The notes below the pieces were generated by a model. The model was not told where the DNA came from. It worked only from the letters and a program-made list of their open reading frames with translations, and searched no databases. The translations under genes and the position numbers were made by a program. This document shows, in pieces, positions 35,792 to 43,536 of a stretch of 54,846 nt of DNA; position 1 is the stretch's first letter, and the number at the start of each line of letters is the position of its first letter. Origin of the DNA: Mesonia sp. GTDB taxonomy: Bacteria > Bacteroidota > Bacteroidia > Flavobacteriales > Flavobacteriaceae. The stretch spans positions 1 through 54,846 of the forward strand of contig DTTX01000020.1 of NCBI GenBank assembly GCA_012964435.1, read 5' to 3'.

Positions 35792-35799
35792 CAAAACTA
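35792..35799 (-). promoter_or_regulatory. -7 box of the HxlR gene
   Basis: On the minus strand TAGTTTTG matches TAnnTTTG exactly, 18 bases before the HxlR start. No matching -33 TTG is seen; the AAGTAA inverted repeat (35806-35822) covers that region. Confidence 0.55.
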
Positions 35800-35805
35800 A
35801 CCTCT

Positions 35806-35822
35806 AAGTAACTACTTTACTT
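35806..35822. promoter_or_regulatory. Candidate HxlR operator 1
   Basis: AAGTAA, five bases, TTACTT: a perfect 6-base inverted repeat in the divergent spacer, between the -7 and -33 regions of the HxlR promoter. Same geometry as operator 2. Confidence 0.6.
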
Positions 35823-35834
35823 TTAAGTGCCTTC

Positions 35835-35865
35835 TTGTTTAATACTTAATTACTAAATATCTTTG
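35835..35865 (+). promoter_or_regulatory. Promoter of the quinone oxidoreductase-like gene
   Basis: TTG (35835-35837), 20 bases, TATCTTTG (35858-35865). This matches the Bacteroidota promoter pattern fully. The start of transcription would fall near 35872, inside operator 2. Confidence 0.65.
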
Positions 35866-35882
35866 ACTTACCAAAAGTAAGT
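35866..35882. promoter_or_regulatory. Candidate HxlR operator 2
   Basis: ACTTAC, five bases, GTAAGT: perfect 6-base inverted repeat directly after the -7 box, so a bound regulator would block transcription. Arm and spacer lengths equal those of operator 1. Confidence 0.6.
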
Positions 35883-35906
35883 AACAAACTTAAATAAATT
35901 ATAGTT

Positions 35907-36785
35907 ATGAAAGGAAAAATTTTAATTACCGGAGCTACCGGAAATTTAGGAGGTTTAGTGATCGATGCTTTATTAAGCAAAATTGAAGCAAATCAAATTG
36001 CAGGTTTAGTAAGAGACACCAACAAAGCTGAGGCTTTACAAGCTAAAGGGATCGATATTCGTGAAGGGAATTATGATGATGAAAGCTCGTTAGAAAAAGC
36101 CTTTAGTGGCGTTGAAAAAATCTATTTTATCTCGGGAAATGATTTAGACAAGCGAGTTGACCAGCATAAAAATATTGTTGCTGCTGCAGAAAAAGCCGGT
36201 GTAGAACATGTGGTGTATACAAGTTTCGGCAGAAAAGATGAATCTGAAAATTCACCGATCTATCCCGTAGCAAAAGGTCATTTAGCAGCCGAAGATGCTC
36301 TAAAGAATGCTTCTTTAGATTACACCATTTTAAAGCATAATTTATATATGGAAGTGATTCCACTTTTCGCCGGAGAGAATTTATTAGAAAGTAAAACGCT
36401 TTTCTTACCTGCTGAAGATGGAAAAACCGGATTTATGGCCAGAAAAGATATGGCTGTTCTTGCTGCTGAAATTTTAACCGGTGAAGGTCACGAAAACAAA
36501 ACTTACGAAGTGAGTGCCGAAAAAGCATTCACCTTTGCTGAAATTGCAGCGCTTATTTCTGAAGTAAGCGGAACAGAAATTAATTATGTTTCTCCAAATC
36601 CTGAAGAATTTGCTAAAACTTTAAAAGGTTATGGCGTACCTCAACCGGCCATCGATATGACTGTGATGTTTGCCAAAGGAATTGCTCAGGGTGAATTTGA
36701 TGAAACAGCAACTACCTACAGAGATTTCACCGGTAATGAACCTACTTCTCTAAAAACTTTTTTAGCGGATACTTACGGGAAGTAA
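35907..36785 (+). CDS. NAD(P)H quinone oxidoreductase-like protein (QorB/NmrA family)
   Basis: A 292-aa atypical short-chain dehydrogenase. The N-terminal ILITGATGNLGGLV is the NmrA-type dinucleotide motif; FISGNDLDKRVDQHKNIVAAAEKAGVEHVVYTSFG and YTILKHNLYMEVI follow the QorB/YtfG pattern. E. coli QorB (286 aa) reduces quinones with NADPH. Divergent pairing with an HxlR regulator supports this role in response to electrophiles or quinones. Not proven: other NmrA proteins are redox sensors without enzyme activity. Confidence 0.88.
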   Translation: MKGKILITGATGNLGGLVIDALLSKIEANQIAGLVRDTNKAEALQAKGIDIREGNYDDESSLEKAFSGVEKIYFISGNDLDKRVDQHKNIVAAAEKAGVEHVVYTSFGRKDESENSPIYPVAKGHLAAEDALKNASLDYTILKHNLYMEVIPLFAGENLLESKTLFLPAEDGKTGFMARKDMAVLAAEILTGEGHENKTYEVSAEKAFTFAEIAALISEVSGTEINYVSPNPEEFAKTLKGYGVPQPAIDMTVMFAKGIAQGEFDETATTYRDFTGNEPTSLKTFLADTYGK

Positions 36786-36807
36786 ATTTTTAAATGATCT
36801 CCAATAT

Positions 36808-36839
36808 AAAAAGGCTTTCAAAATTTGAAAGCCTTTTTT
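36808..36839. terminator. Bidirectional terminator
   Basis: AAAAAGGCTTTCA (36808-36820) pairs with TGAAAGCCTTTTT (36826-36838). With A and T runs at both sides it can end transcription from both convergent genes. Confidence 0.85.
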
Positions 36840-36840
36840 A

Positions 36841-37602
36841 TTATCGTTTAAAAGAATTAAGCTGTGATTTTAATTCTTCCATCGAAGCTTGTAATTGTCG
36901 GAGCATACTATTTTCTGAGTTCGCATCTAAACTAAAGGTGAGTTTACTCGTTACTTGCCACAACTCTTGAATATCTGAAACTTTAACTTCAAAAGGAGCA
37001 TATTCTTCATTTAAAGAAATCAATCGTATTTTAGAAGGATCTGCTAATTTATGTAATTTTTTTACCACGACTGTATCGTACATCACGACTACATAAATTT
37101 TATGATCGCTTGCATCCGATAAACTTGGGATGGCTTTTGCCAACACCCAATCCTCAGGTCTTAAATTTGGCATCATACTATCTCCTTCTACCTGAAAACC
37201 TCGATAGGTAGCATTTCTATACTGCGGAAGCGGAAAATCGAACGCCGGCAGTTGTCGGTACCAATCTACATCTTGAATATTATGCGGATAGCCGGCAGCA
37301 GCTTTTTGGTTAACCATCGTAATATTCTCATTATCTTCCACATCGACCGTAATTACTTTTGGCATCGTATCGACCTGATGCAAAGGCAAATATTTTTGAT
37401 GACTTTGTCCGTATAACCAAAGTGGATTAATGTTGAATTGCTTCAACAATTCCATGACCACCGTCCCGGAGAGTTTGGTACGACCGCGTTCTATATCGGC
37501 AGTAGTATTTTTTACTCCTAGACGCTCGGCAAATTCAGCTTGTGTAAACTGATTTTCATCTCTAATTTCTTTAAAACGTTTAATCTCGATTCCTAATTCC
37601 AT
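36841..37602 (-). CDS. XRE/S24 LexA-like transcriptional repressor
   Basis: A 253-aa protein. Residues 7-58 are an XRE helix-turn-helix (FTQAEFAERLGVKNTTADIE). Residues about 95-230 form a peptidase S24 (LexA/CI) domain: cleavage-site-like A103-G104 in KAAAGYPHN, catalytic serine S142 in VEGDSMMPN, and a lysine (K181 or K182) in DTVVVKKLH. Such proteins cleave themselves on RecA activation or sense other signals. There are no phage genes around. It lies 55 bases behind an MFS efflux gene on the same strand, with an inverted repeat in the gap. Confidence 0.88.
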   Translation of the reverse strand: MELGIEIKRFKEIRDENQFTQAEFAERLGVKNTTADIERGRTKLSGTVVMELLKQFNINPLWLYGQSHQKYLPLHQVDTMPKVITVDVEDNENITMVNQKAAAGYPHNIQDVDWYRQLPAFDFPLPQYRNATYRGFQVEGDSMMPNLRPEDWVLAKAIPSLSDASDHKIYVVVMYDTVVVKKLHKLADPSKIRLISLNEEYAPFEVKVSDIQELWQVTSKLTFSLDANSENSMLRQLQASMEELKSQLNSFKR

Positions 37603-37617
37603 ATCGTAAAGATAACA

Positions 37618-37634
37618 GGATTAGGAAATAATCC
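37618..37634. promoter_or_regulatory. Candidate operator of the S24 repressor
   Basis: GGATTA, five bases, TAATCC: a perfect inverted repeat 16 bases before the repressor start. Autoregulation is the simplest reading; it lies after the stop of the efflux gene, so it would not by itself control that gene. Confidence 0.5.
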
Positions 37635-37657
37635 AAAATATAAAAGGATATTTTCCC

Positions 37658-38881
37658 TTATTCAGCAATTAATTTTCTTTTCTTAAGACGTTTCAACTGA
37701 ACAGCAAGCGCATAAAAGATAGCGATCGCTAACGGAATTGAAATTAGCAAGTACCGTAACCCCATATCTTGCGTATCGATAATTTCACCGGAAGATGAGA
37801 TGATAAAACTGGAAAAAGAAGTGATGATGTAAAGCAATCCGCCAATTAATCCGCCGGCAATACCAGCATTACTCGGGTAATAAATCATATTATTGGTAAA
37901 GTAATTGGTAAAAATAAAGCCGGAACAAATATGAATTAAAAAAGCAAAAGCGATCAATACATATAAAGTATCGAAATTAAAGCTTAGTAATACTAACAAA
38001 GAAATTAGCGCCAATTGAACGATTACAGCAAACTTATTTTTTGGAGCAAAAGGATAAAAATTAAATCGCTTACTCAAAATACCACCGATCATCCAAGAAA
38101 TTCCTAGGATCAATGTACAATACCCAATCACTACCGGATTAAAATTAAAATGTTGTTCTACCACAAAAGGACCTGCAATATTAAAAACCATCACCACCGA
38201 ATAAGCTAAGCCTAAAATTAGGATACCCAACACAAAAGCCCTGTTTCTTAACATTACCCGATATAATTTTGTTGTTTTTTTCAAGTTGAATTTTTTAACT
38301 ACTCGAATGGTTTCCCCACTAAAAACAGCTTCAGCAATAAAAAGTAACGCCGCGTAAATAGCTAGAAAGTAAAAATTAGCTTGCCAGTTGAATAATTCTT
38401 CTAAATAACCGCCAAGAAAAGGAGCGATAATGGGACCACAAGACCAAACGATCGTAAAATAGCTTAGGTAGTGTTTTCTTCTTTCGGTATCGTAAACATC
38501 TACAAAATAAGCTCTCTTGGCGACCACCACAAAAGCTGTACCGATACCTTGTACAATTCGCCAAAAAGAAATTAACCAGACTTCGTCGGTAAATGTTACC
38601 GCCAAACTACTTACAAATAATGCTGCTAACGAAATTAATAACGGTTTATATCGTCCCACACTATCTAAAACACTTCCTACAAATAATTGCGCAAAACCAT
38701 AACTTAAGAAAAAACAGGTTAACGTAAATTGAATACTACTTTCTGAAACCGATAGATCTTTCGCCATCGAAGGGAAAGAAGGCAAGTAAACATCGGTCAT
38801 AAATCCAGATAATGGAATCGTGAAAAAAGTAATAATGGTAGCGATTTTCTTTTGTCGTTCAGTAGCGGTTCGAAGATGCAT
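37658..38881 (-). CDS. Bcr/CflA-type multidrug efflux MFS transporter
   Basis: A 407-aa membrane protein with 12 helices. The N terminus TFFTIPLSGFMTDVYLPSFPSMAKDLSVS contains the family DxYLP motif; QLFVGSVLDSVGRYKPLL is the loop 2-3 signature and WRIVQGIGTAFVVVAKRAYFVDVYD follows motif C-like positions. Family members export bicyclomycin, chloramphenicol and other drugs. It precedes the S24 repressor on the same strand, so the repressor may be co-transcribed. Confidence 0.88.
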   Translation of the reverse strand: MHLRTATERQKKIATIITFFTIPLSGFMTDVYLPSFPSMAKDLSVSESSIQFTLTCFFLSYGFAQLFVGSVLDSVGRYKPLLISLAALFVSSLAVTFTDEVWLISFWRIVQGIGTAFVVVAKRAYFVDVYDTERRKHYLSYFTIVWSCGPIIAPFLGGYLEELFNWQANFYFLAIYAALLFIAEAVFSGETIRVVKKFNLKKTTKLYRVMLRNRAFVLGILILGLAYSVVMVFNIAGPFVVEQHFNFNPVVIGYCTLILGISWMIGGILSKRFNFYPFAPKNKFAVIVQLALISLLVLLSFNFDTLYVLIAFAFLIHICSGFIFTNYFTNNMIYYPSNAGIAGGLIGGLLYIITSFSSFIISSSGEIIDTQDMGLRYLLISIPLAIAIFYALAVQLKRLKKRKLIAE

Positions 38882-39002
38882 ATGGCTCGTAGAAATAAAT
38901 AAATTGTATAAGTCGTTATTATCTCTTCACCTTTCAAGCTAACTTAATTTTATTCAACTCAATTTTAACATCAACGATTTTCTAACCGAAGGATAATTTC
39001 CA

Positions 39003-39010
39003 TAAGTTTG
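39003..39010 (+). promoter_or_regulatory. -7 box before the radical SAM gene
   Basis: TAAGTTTG matches TAnnTTTG exactly and lies 18 bases before the start codon. A TTTT stretch is found about 20 bases upstream, a weak -33 element. Confidence 0.5.
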
Positions 39011-39028
39011 TAATATATCCATATTTAT

Positions 39029-40315
39029 ATGAATTTTGATCGAATAAAAGAAAAACTCAATATTCTTGCCGATGCTGCGAAGTACGATGTTTCTTGTTCT
39101 AGTAGCGGCAGCAAACGGCAAAATAAAGTGAAAGGACTTGGGGATTCTAGCGGAATGGGTATTTGCCATAGTTATACCGAAGACGGGCGTTGTGTTTCGT
39201 TATTAAAAATTTTGCTCACCAATCATTGTATTTTCGATTGCGCCTATTGTGTAACTCGAAAAAGTAATGACATTCAACGAGCAGCTTTTAAAGTGCAAGA
39301 AGTAGTCGATCTAACGATTAATTTTTATCGTCGAAATTATATTGAAGGACTTTTTTTGAGTTCAGGTATTTTTAAAAGTCCCGACACCACAATGGAACGT
39401 TTGGTGCAAGTAGCCAAGAAGCTTCGGTTAGAAGAAAATTTTAATGGTTATATTCATTTGAAATCAATTCCCGGAGCGAGTGATGAGTTGATGCACGAAG
39501 CAGGTTTGTATGCCGATCGGCTTTCTGTAAATATTGAAATTCCCACACGAGAAGGTCTTAAATTGCTAGCGCCCGATAAAGACCGAAAAGATTTTCTTCA
39601 ACCTATGAAAAAGGTAAAAGATGAAATTATTCGGCATAAATCTGAAAAGAAAATCATTAAAAGTACTCCCAAATTTGCTCCCGCCGGGCAAAGTACACAA
39701 ATGATCGTCGGCGCAACCAACGAAACCGATGCACAAGTGATGTATACCGCTGCTTACTTCTATAAAAAGTACCAGATGAAACGGGTATATTATTCGGGAT
39801 ATATTCCGGTGAGTTATGATCCTAGATTACCCTCTATTGGAACCGATGTGCCTTTGTTACGAGAGAATCGATTATATCAAGCCGATTGGTTGATGCGTTT
39901 CTACGGATTTTCTATTGAAGAATTACTCAACAAAGAACATCCTAATCTCGACAGTGATGTAGACCCAAAACTGAGTTGGGCGTTGCGAAATTTACATTTA
40001 TTCCCGGTCGATGTGAATAAAGCCGATAAACAAATGCTGGCTCGAATTCCCGGACTCGGAATGAAGTCTGTCTACAAAATTTTAGGCGCTAGAAAATACC
40101 GAAATCTTAATTGGGAACATTTAAAAAAAATCGGAGTTGCGCTCAATCGCGCTAAATATTTTATGGTTTGCAATTCAAAAGAATGGGAGAAAAAAGACCT
40201 TTCTGCAATGAATATTAAAAGTTTGATCTTACAAAATTCGAGTAGCAAATTCAGAAATACGTATAATAATCAGTTGAATTTATTTGATAAACAAGATGCG
40301 TTGATTCAAAATTAG
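39029..40315 (+). CDS. Radical SAM protein of putative DNA modification/repair (TIGR03916-like)
   Basis: A 428-aa protein. The radical SAM cluster is CIFDCAYC (C67, C71, C74). Three further cysteines precede it (C23, C46, C55). A helix-hairpin-helix motif, LARIPGLGMKSVYKIL, near residues 335-350, suggests DNA binding. The start, FDRIKEKLNILADAAKYDVSCSSSG, and the stretch GICHSYTEDGRCVSLLKILLTN are marks of the family annotated as putative DNA modification/repair radical SAM protein. The partner gene of that family (DUF4130 type) follows at 40407. The reaction is unknown. Confidence 0.9.
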   Translation: MNFDRIKEKLNILADAAKYDVSCSSSGSKRQNKVKGLGDSSGMGICHSYTEDGRCVSLLKILLTNHCIFDCAYCVTRKSNDIQRAAFKVQEVVDLTINFYRRNYIEGLFLSSGIFKSPDTTMERLVQVAKKLRLEENFNGYIHLKSIPGASDELMHEAGLYADRLSVNIEIPTREGLKLLAPDKDRKDFLQPMKKVKDEIIRHKSEKKIIKSTPKFAPAGQSTQMIVGATNETDAQVMYTAAYFYKKYQMKRVYYSGYIPVSYDPRLPSIGTDVPLLRENRLYQADWLMRFYGFSIEELLNKEHPNLDSDVDPKLSWALRNLHLFPVDVNKADKQMLARIPGLGMKSVYKILGARKYRNLNWEHLKKIGVALNRAKYFMVCNSKEWEKKDLSAMNIKSLILQNSSSKFRNTYNNQLNLFDKQDALIQN

Positions 40316-40350
40316 CATAGAAGTAAGAAAAGCTTCAACTAATTTTAAAA

Positions 40351-40385
40351 TTAGGATGAGATGCTTAAACAAGTTCAGCATGACG
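40351..40385. repeat. Palindromic repeat, copy 2
   Basis: TTAGGATGAGATGCTTAAAC then AAGTTCAGCATGACG. It matches the unit at 23029-23063 and lies in the 91-base gap between the radical SAM gene and its partner. Confidence 0.7.
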
Positions 40386-40406
40386 ACATTAAAATTGAAA
40401 TAAAAA

Positions 40407-41162
40407 ATGATCTTTATTTACGACGCTTCTTTTGAAGGTTTTCTGACGGCAGTTTTTATGGCTTATGAATATAAATGTAAGCAGCCAAAAATTATAAAGA
40501 AAGAAAAATTTATGGGTGATTTTTTTGAAGAAGTTGAAGAGGTCATCACTTCTGAAGAAAAAGCAACTCGCGTGTGGAAAAAGGTAAAAGCTAAATGTGG
40601 TTCTCGTGGAACTCAACAAATTTATTGGGCATTTTTAAGCGAACTCGATGAAATTGAAAATACTTTATTTCAATACATTCAACATGCCTTAGCTTCCACT
40701 AAAGATATTGCCAAAGACTATGCGCATCCTGCGGTTTTGAAAGTAGCTCAAACGGTAAAACAGGTTGGCAGAGAAAAACACCGAATGGATGCTTTTGTAC
40801 GCTTCAGAAAAACAAAAGATGCGATTTATTTTGCCACGGTAGAACCCGATTTTAATGTGTTACCGCTCAATGCCAAGCATTTTAAAAACCGCTATGCCGA
40901 TCAAAAATGGTGCATTTACGATTTAAAAAGAAACTTCGGAATTTTTTATAATCTGGAGAAAGTAGAAATTATTCAGCTTGAGTTGCCCACTTCTATTTTA
41001 GAAACTTCTACCGACTTTTTTACAACGGAAGAAATTCAGTTTCAACACTTATGGAAAAATTATTTTGACAGTACCAATATTAAATCTAGAAAAAATACCA
41101 AACTTCACCAACAACACGTCCCCAAACGCTATTGGAAATATTTAAGTGAAAAGTATTTATAA
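40407..41162 (+). CDS. DUF4130 / probable DNA metabolism protein (partner of radical SAM gene)
   Basis: A 251-aa protein. It begins IFIYDASFEGFLTAVFMAYE, the family start, and ends in a domain related to uracil-DNA glycosylase-linked DUF4130 (FDSTNIKSRKNTKLHQQHVPKRYWKYL). The middle has HRMDAFVRFRKTKDAIYFATVEPDFNVLP. The family (TIGR03915) nearly always neighbours the TIGR03916 radical SAM gene, as here. No enzyme activity has been described to my knowledge. Conserved basic and aromatic residues at the C terminus fit nucleic acid binding. Confidence 0.9.
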   Translation: MIFIYDASFEGFLTAVFMAYEYKCKQPKIIKKEKFMGDFFEEVEEVITSEEKATRVWKKVKAKCGSRGTQQIYWAFLSELDEIENTLFQYIQHALASTKDIAKDYAHPAVLKVAQTVKQVGREKHRMDAFVRFRKTKDAIYFATVEPDFNVLPLNAKHFKNRYADQKWCIYDLKRNFGIFYNLEKVEIIQLELPTSILETSTDFFTTEEIQFQHLWKNYFDSTNIKSRKNTKLHQQHVPKRYWKYLSEKYL

Positions 41163-41281
41163 GCTTAAAATGTTAAATAAATCTTAAAACATTACTTTGC
41201 ATTACCAAGTACTGTAACAAATCTTATTCTTCAGCGTCATACTAGTATAAATCATTCATCAACAATCAAAAACACAATATT

Positions 41282-41407
41282 ATGAATACTGTAAATTTAT
41301 CATTAGACCAAGCAAGTACAAAAACTTTAGAAAACGATAGCCACTATTCTACTGTGAATAGCCGTAAAAAGTTTTGGAACAGCAAACGCCGATATTTAAT
41401 TAGTTAA
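41282..41407 (+). CDS. Small protein of 41 residues, unknown
   Basis: An open frame with its own upstream spacer and a strong terminator after it, so it is a separate transcription unit. The peptide starts MNTVNLSLDQASTKTL and ends with the basic-aromatic segment SRKKFWNSKRRYLIS. No signal peptide or membrane helix. I do not recognise the family. Bases before it contain TTACTTTG, one base off the -7 consensus, about 85 bases upstream. It could also be a leader peptide or the coding part of a small RNA. Confidence 0.55.
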   Translation: MNTVNLSLDQASTKTLENDSHYSTVNSRKKFWNSKRRYLIS

Positions 41408-41439
41408 AAAATTGTTCTCATTCATCAATCAACGGCGTA

Positions 41440-41470
41440 AAAGCTTAGCAAATTGCTAAGCTTTTTTTAT
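41440..41470 (+). terminator. Terminator after the 41-codon gene
   Basis: AAGCTTAGC (41441-41449) pairs with GCTAAGCTT (41455-41463) around AAATT and is followed by a T run. It ends 9 bases before the methyltransferase start. Confidence 0.85.
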
Positions 41471-41478
41471 TTTTAAGT

Positions 41479-42225
41479 ATGAAAGATAATTTCTCTAAAG
41501 ATTCTCATCTCTACGCAAAGTATCGCCCCACTTATCCTTCTGCTTTATTTACTTATATTTTTAGTTTACTTGAAACTAAAGACCATGCTTGGGATTGCGC
41601 TACCGGTAACGGGCAAGTCGCCACGCAACTGGCTAAGGAATTTCAAGTAGTTGAAGCCACAGACATTAGTGCTTTACAACTTGAACAAGCTCCCAAATTG
41701 GCTCATATTCATTATTCAATTCAAGCGGCAGAGCAAACAAAATTTGAAAAAGATCAATTCGATTTAATTACGGTTGCCCAAGCGATCCATTGGTTTGATT
41801 TTGAAAAGTTTTATGCTGAAGTCAATCGAACTTTAAAACCCAACGGAATTTTAGCGGTTATGGGTTATGGTTTACTAAGTATTTCTCCGGAAATAGATCT
41901 CATTATTCATCATTTCTATAATAATATTATTGGTGAATATTGGGATGAAGAACGAAAATACATTGAAGAAAACTATGCTACAATTCCGTTTTCATTTGAA
42001 GAAATTAAAACTCCTAAATTTGAAATTACCTATGAGTGGACGGCAGAAAATCTTTTGAATTACCTCTACACCTGGTCTGCTGTAAAACACTATGAAAAGG
42101 ATAAGAATGAATCTCCGCTACTCCTTATTCAGCAACAATTAAAAGAAACTTGGGGAGCTAAAAAACGAAAAGTTACTTTTCCTGTTTTACTACGAGTAGG
42201 AAAGAAAAAATCCTTTTCAGCTTAA
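41479..42225 (+). CDS. Class I SAM-dependent methyltransferase
   Basis: A 248-aa protein. The SAM-binding motif I is HAWDCATGNGQVATQL; VVEATDISALQL, ITVAQAIHWFDFEKF and LAVMGYG are the following motifs. The AQAIHWFDF segment is typical of the TMT1-like/trans-aconitate methyltransferase-like group, which act on small acids, but the substrate cannot be named. The gene follows a terminator, so it needs its own promoter or readthrough. Its last codons form the left arm of its own terminator. Confidence 0.88.
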   Translation: MKDNFSKDSHLYAKYRPTYPSALFTYIFSLLETKDHAWDCATGNGQVATQLAKEFQVVEATDISALQLEQAPKLAHIHYSIQAAEQTKFEKDQFDLITVAQAIHWFDFEKFYAEVNRTLKPNGILAVMGYGLLSISPEIDLIIHHFYNNIIGEYWDEERKYIEENYATIPFSFEEIKTPKFEITYEWTAENLLNYLYTWSAVKHYEKDKNESPLLLIQQQLKETWGAKKRKVTFPVLLRVGKKKSFSA

Positions 42226-42241
42226 CTAAAAAGGATTTTTT
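42206..42241 (+). terminator. Terminator overlapping the methyltransferase stop codon
   Basis: AAAAATCCTTTT (42206-42217) pairs with AAAAGGATTTTT (42229-42240). The stop codon at 42223-42225 lies in the loop, so the last codons of the gene encode the left arm of the hairpin. Confidence 0.8.
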
Positions 42242-42284
42242 GTATTCAATATTTATACTAAGTCTAGCTTAGAAAAATTTTTAA

Positions 42285-42560
42285 TTACTGAATTTCTGCA
42301 CTCAAACCTGCTTCTAACAATGCGCTACAACGAGGTTCTAGATCGTCGTAATCTCCGGTTTTAACTGCACATTTGCCTTTATAATGTATAAGCATCGTGC
42401 ATTGTTCTGCTTGTAAAGGATCGTGATCACACGTATTCATGAGCATTTCGATAACATAATCAAATGTATTTACATCGTCGTTAAAAACCACGATTTCATT
42501 CTGTCTTGTTTCCTCTGTTTGCGTGAGTAACTCTTCTAAAACTTCTTCTTGTACACTCAT
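42285..42560 (-). CDS. clpS: ClpS, adaptor for ClpAP/ClpCP protease
   Basis: A 91-aa N-end rule adaptor. The conserved pocket residues are in IVVFNDDVNTFDYVIEMLM, followed by AEQCTMLIHYKGKCAVKTG, which matches the ClpS fold. It delivers proteins with bulky N-terminal residues to the Clp unfoldase. The start at ATG 42560 gives MSVQEEV; a GTG 18 bases upstream is possible but less likely. It is followed by a terminator shared with the convergent methyltransferase, and prmA is 50 bases upstream on the same strand. Confidence 0.93.
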   Translation of the reverse strand: MSVQEEVLEELLTQTEETRQNEIVVFNDDVNTFDYVIEMLMNTCDHDPLQAEQCTMLIHYKGKCAVKTGDYDDLEPRCSALLEAGLSAEIQ

Positions 42561-42610
42561 ATCTAAGATTTTAACCACTTAAAATTAATAAACAATCTTC
42601 AAAAAATAAA

Positions 42611-43444
42611 TTATTTAACAAATTTCGCTGCAATCCAACCTTCTCGTTCTAAGTGACTTTCATAAGTTAACCCTAGATTTTCACAAGATTCTTGAATAAT
42701 TTTTAAATCTTCTTGGTAAAAACCACTTAAAAATAATTTTCCGTTAGCATTTAGGCAATTCACATAAGTTGCCATATCGTTTAACAAAATGTTGCGGTTG
42801 ATGTTTGCTATAATCGCATCGTAATTTTTACCCTCTAGCAAAGTCGCATCACCTTCATAAGCGGTGATATGCTCACAATTATTTCTTTCTATATTTTCGA
42901 TGGTATTTAGGTAACACCAATTATCAATATCGATCGCATCGAGGGGTTTTGCTCCTTTCATTTCTGCTAAAATGGCTAAAACTCCGGTACCACAACCCAT
43001 ATCTAATACTTTTTGATCGCGCCAGTTTTCTTTTAAAATATGCTGAATCATCATATGCGTGGTCGCGTGATGTCCGGTACCAAAAGACATTTTAGGTTCG
43101 ATCACAATATCAAATTCAGTTTCTAATTTTGGATGAAAAGGCGCGCGAACTTGGCAAAGCTCATCGACAATGATCGGTGAAAAGTTTTTCTCCCATTCTT
43201 CATTCCAATTCACTTGCTCTATATCTTCTGAAGTGTAAGTGATCTCGAATTCTTCGGAAGTCAAGATCTGAACTTCGTCTAACATATTTTCTTGAAAATC
43301 TTCAGCAATAATAAAAGCTTGCAAACCGGTTTCTGTTTCTACAAAACTTTCGAAGCCTAACTCTCCTAATTCGGCAATAAGAATTTCTGTGGCCGGTTGC
43401 ACGGGTTCTACTGTAAAATAAAAGCCTTTATACGATGGATTCAT
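42611..43444 (-). CDS. prmA: Ribosomal protein L11 methyltransferase
   Basis: A 277-aa enzyme that trimethylates ribosomal protein L11. The N-terminal L11-recognition domain is followed by a SAM domain: PKMSFGTGHHATTHMM, VLDMGCGTGVLAILAEMKGA, AIDIDNWCYLNTIENIERN, and the ANINRNILL motif in place of the NPPY-like loop. Length is normal. It is encoded between tpiA and clpS, all on the minus strand, a usual order in Flavobacteriia as far as I recall. Confidence 0.94.
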   Translation of the reverse strand: MNPSYKGFYFTVEPVQPATEILIAELGELGFESFVETETGLQAFIIAEDFQENMLDEVQILTSEEFEITYTSEDIEQVNWNEEWEKNFSPIIVDELCQVRAPFHPKLETEFDIVIEPKMSFGTGHHATTHMMIQHILKENWRDQKVLDMGCGTGVLAILAEMKGAKPLDAIDIDNWCYLNTIENIERNNCEHITAYEGDATLLEGKNYDAIIANINRNILLNDMATYVNCLNANGKLFLSGFYQEDLKIIQESCENLGLTYESHLEREGWIAAKFVK

Positions 43445-43496
43445 ACTCTTTAAATAATTTGCTGCAAAAGTACGGAATACTAAATTTTAAATACGA

Positions 43497-43528
43497 AAAA
43501 AGCCTCACTTAAATGAAGTAAGGCTTTT
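43497..43528. terminator. Terminator between tpiA and prmA
   Basis: AAAAGCCTCACTT (43497-43509) pairs, with one mismatch, to AAGTAAGGCTTTT (43516-43528). A and T runs on both sides make it usable in both directions. It should separate tpiA from prmA. Confidence 0.7.
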
Positions 43529-43536
43529 GATATTTT

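Noticed and set aside
36841-37602. S24 repressor as the edge of a prophage
   Set aside because: Neighbouring genes on both sides are metabolic or transport genes; no integrase, terminase or structural gene occurs.
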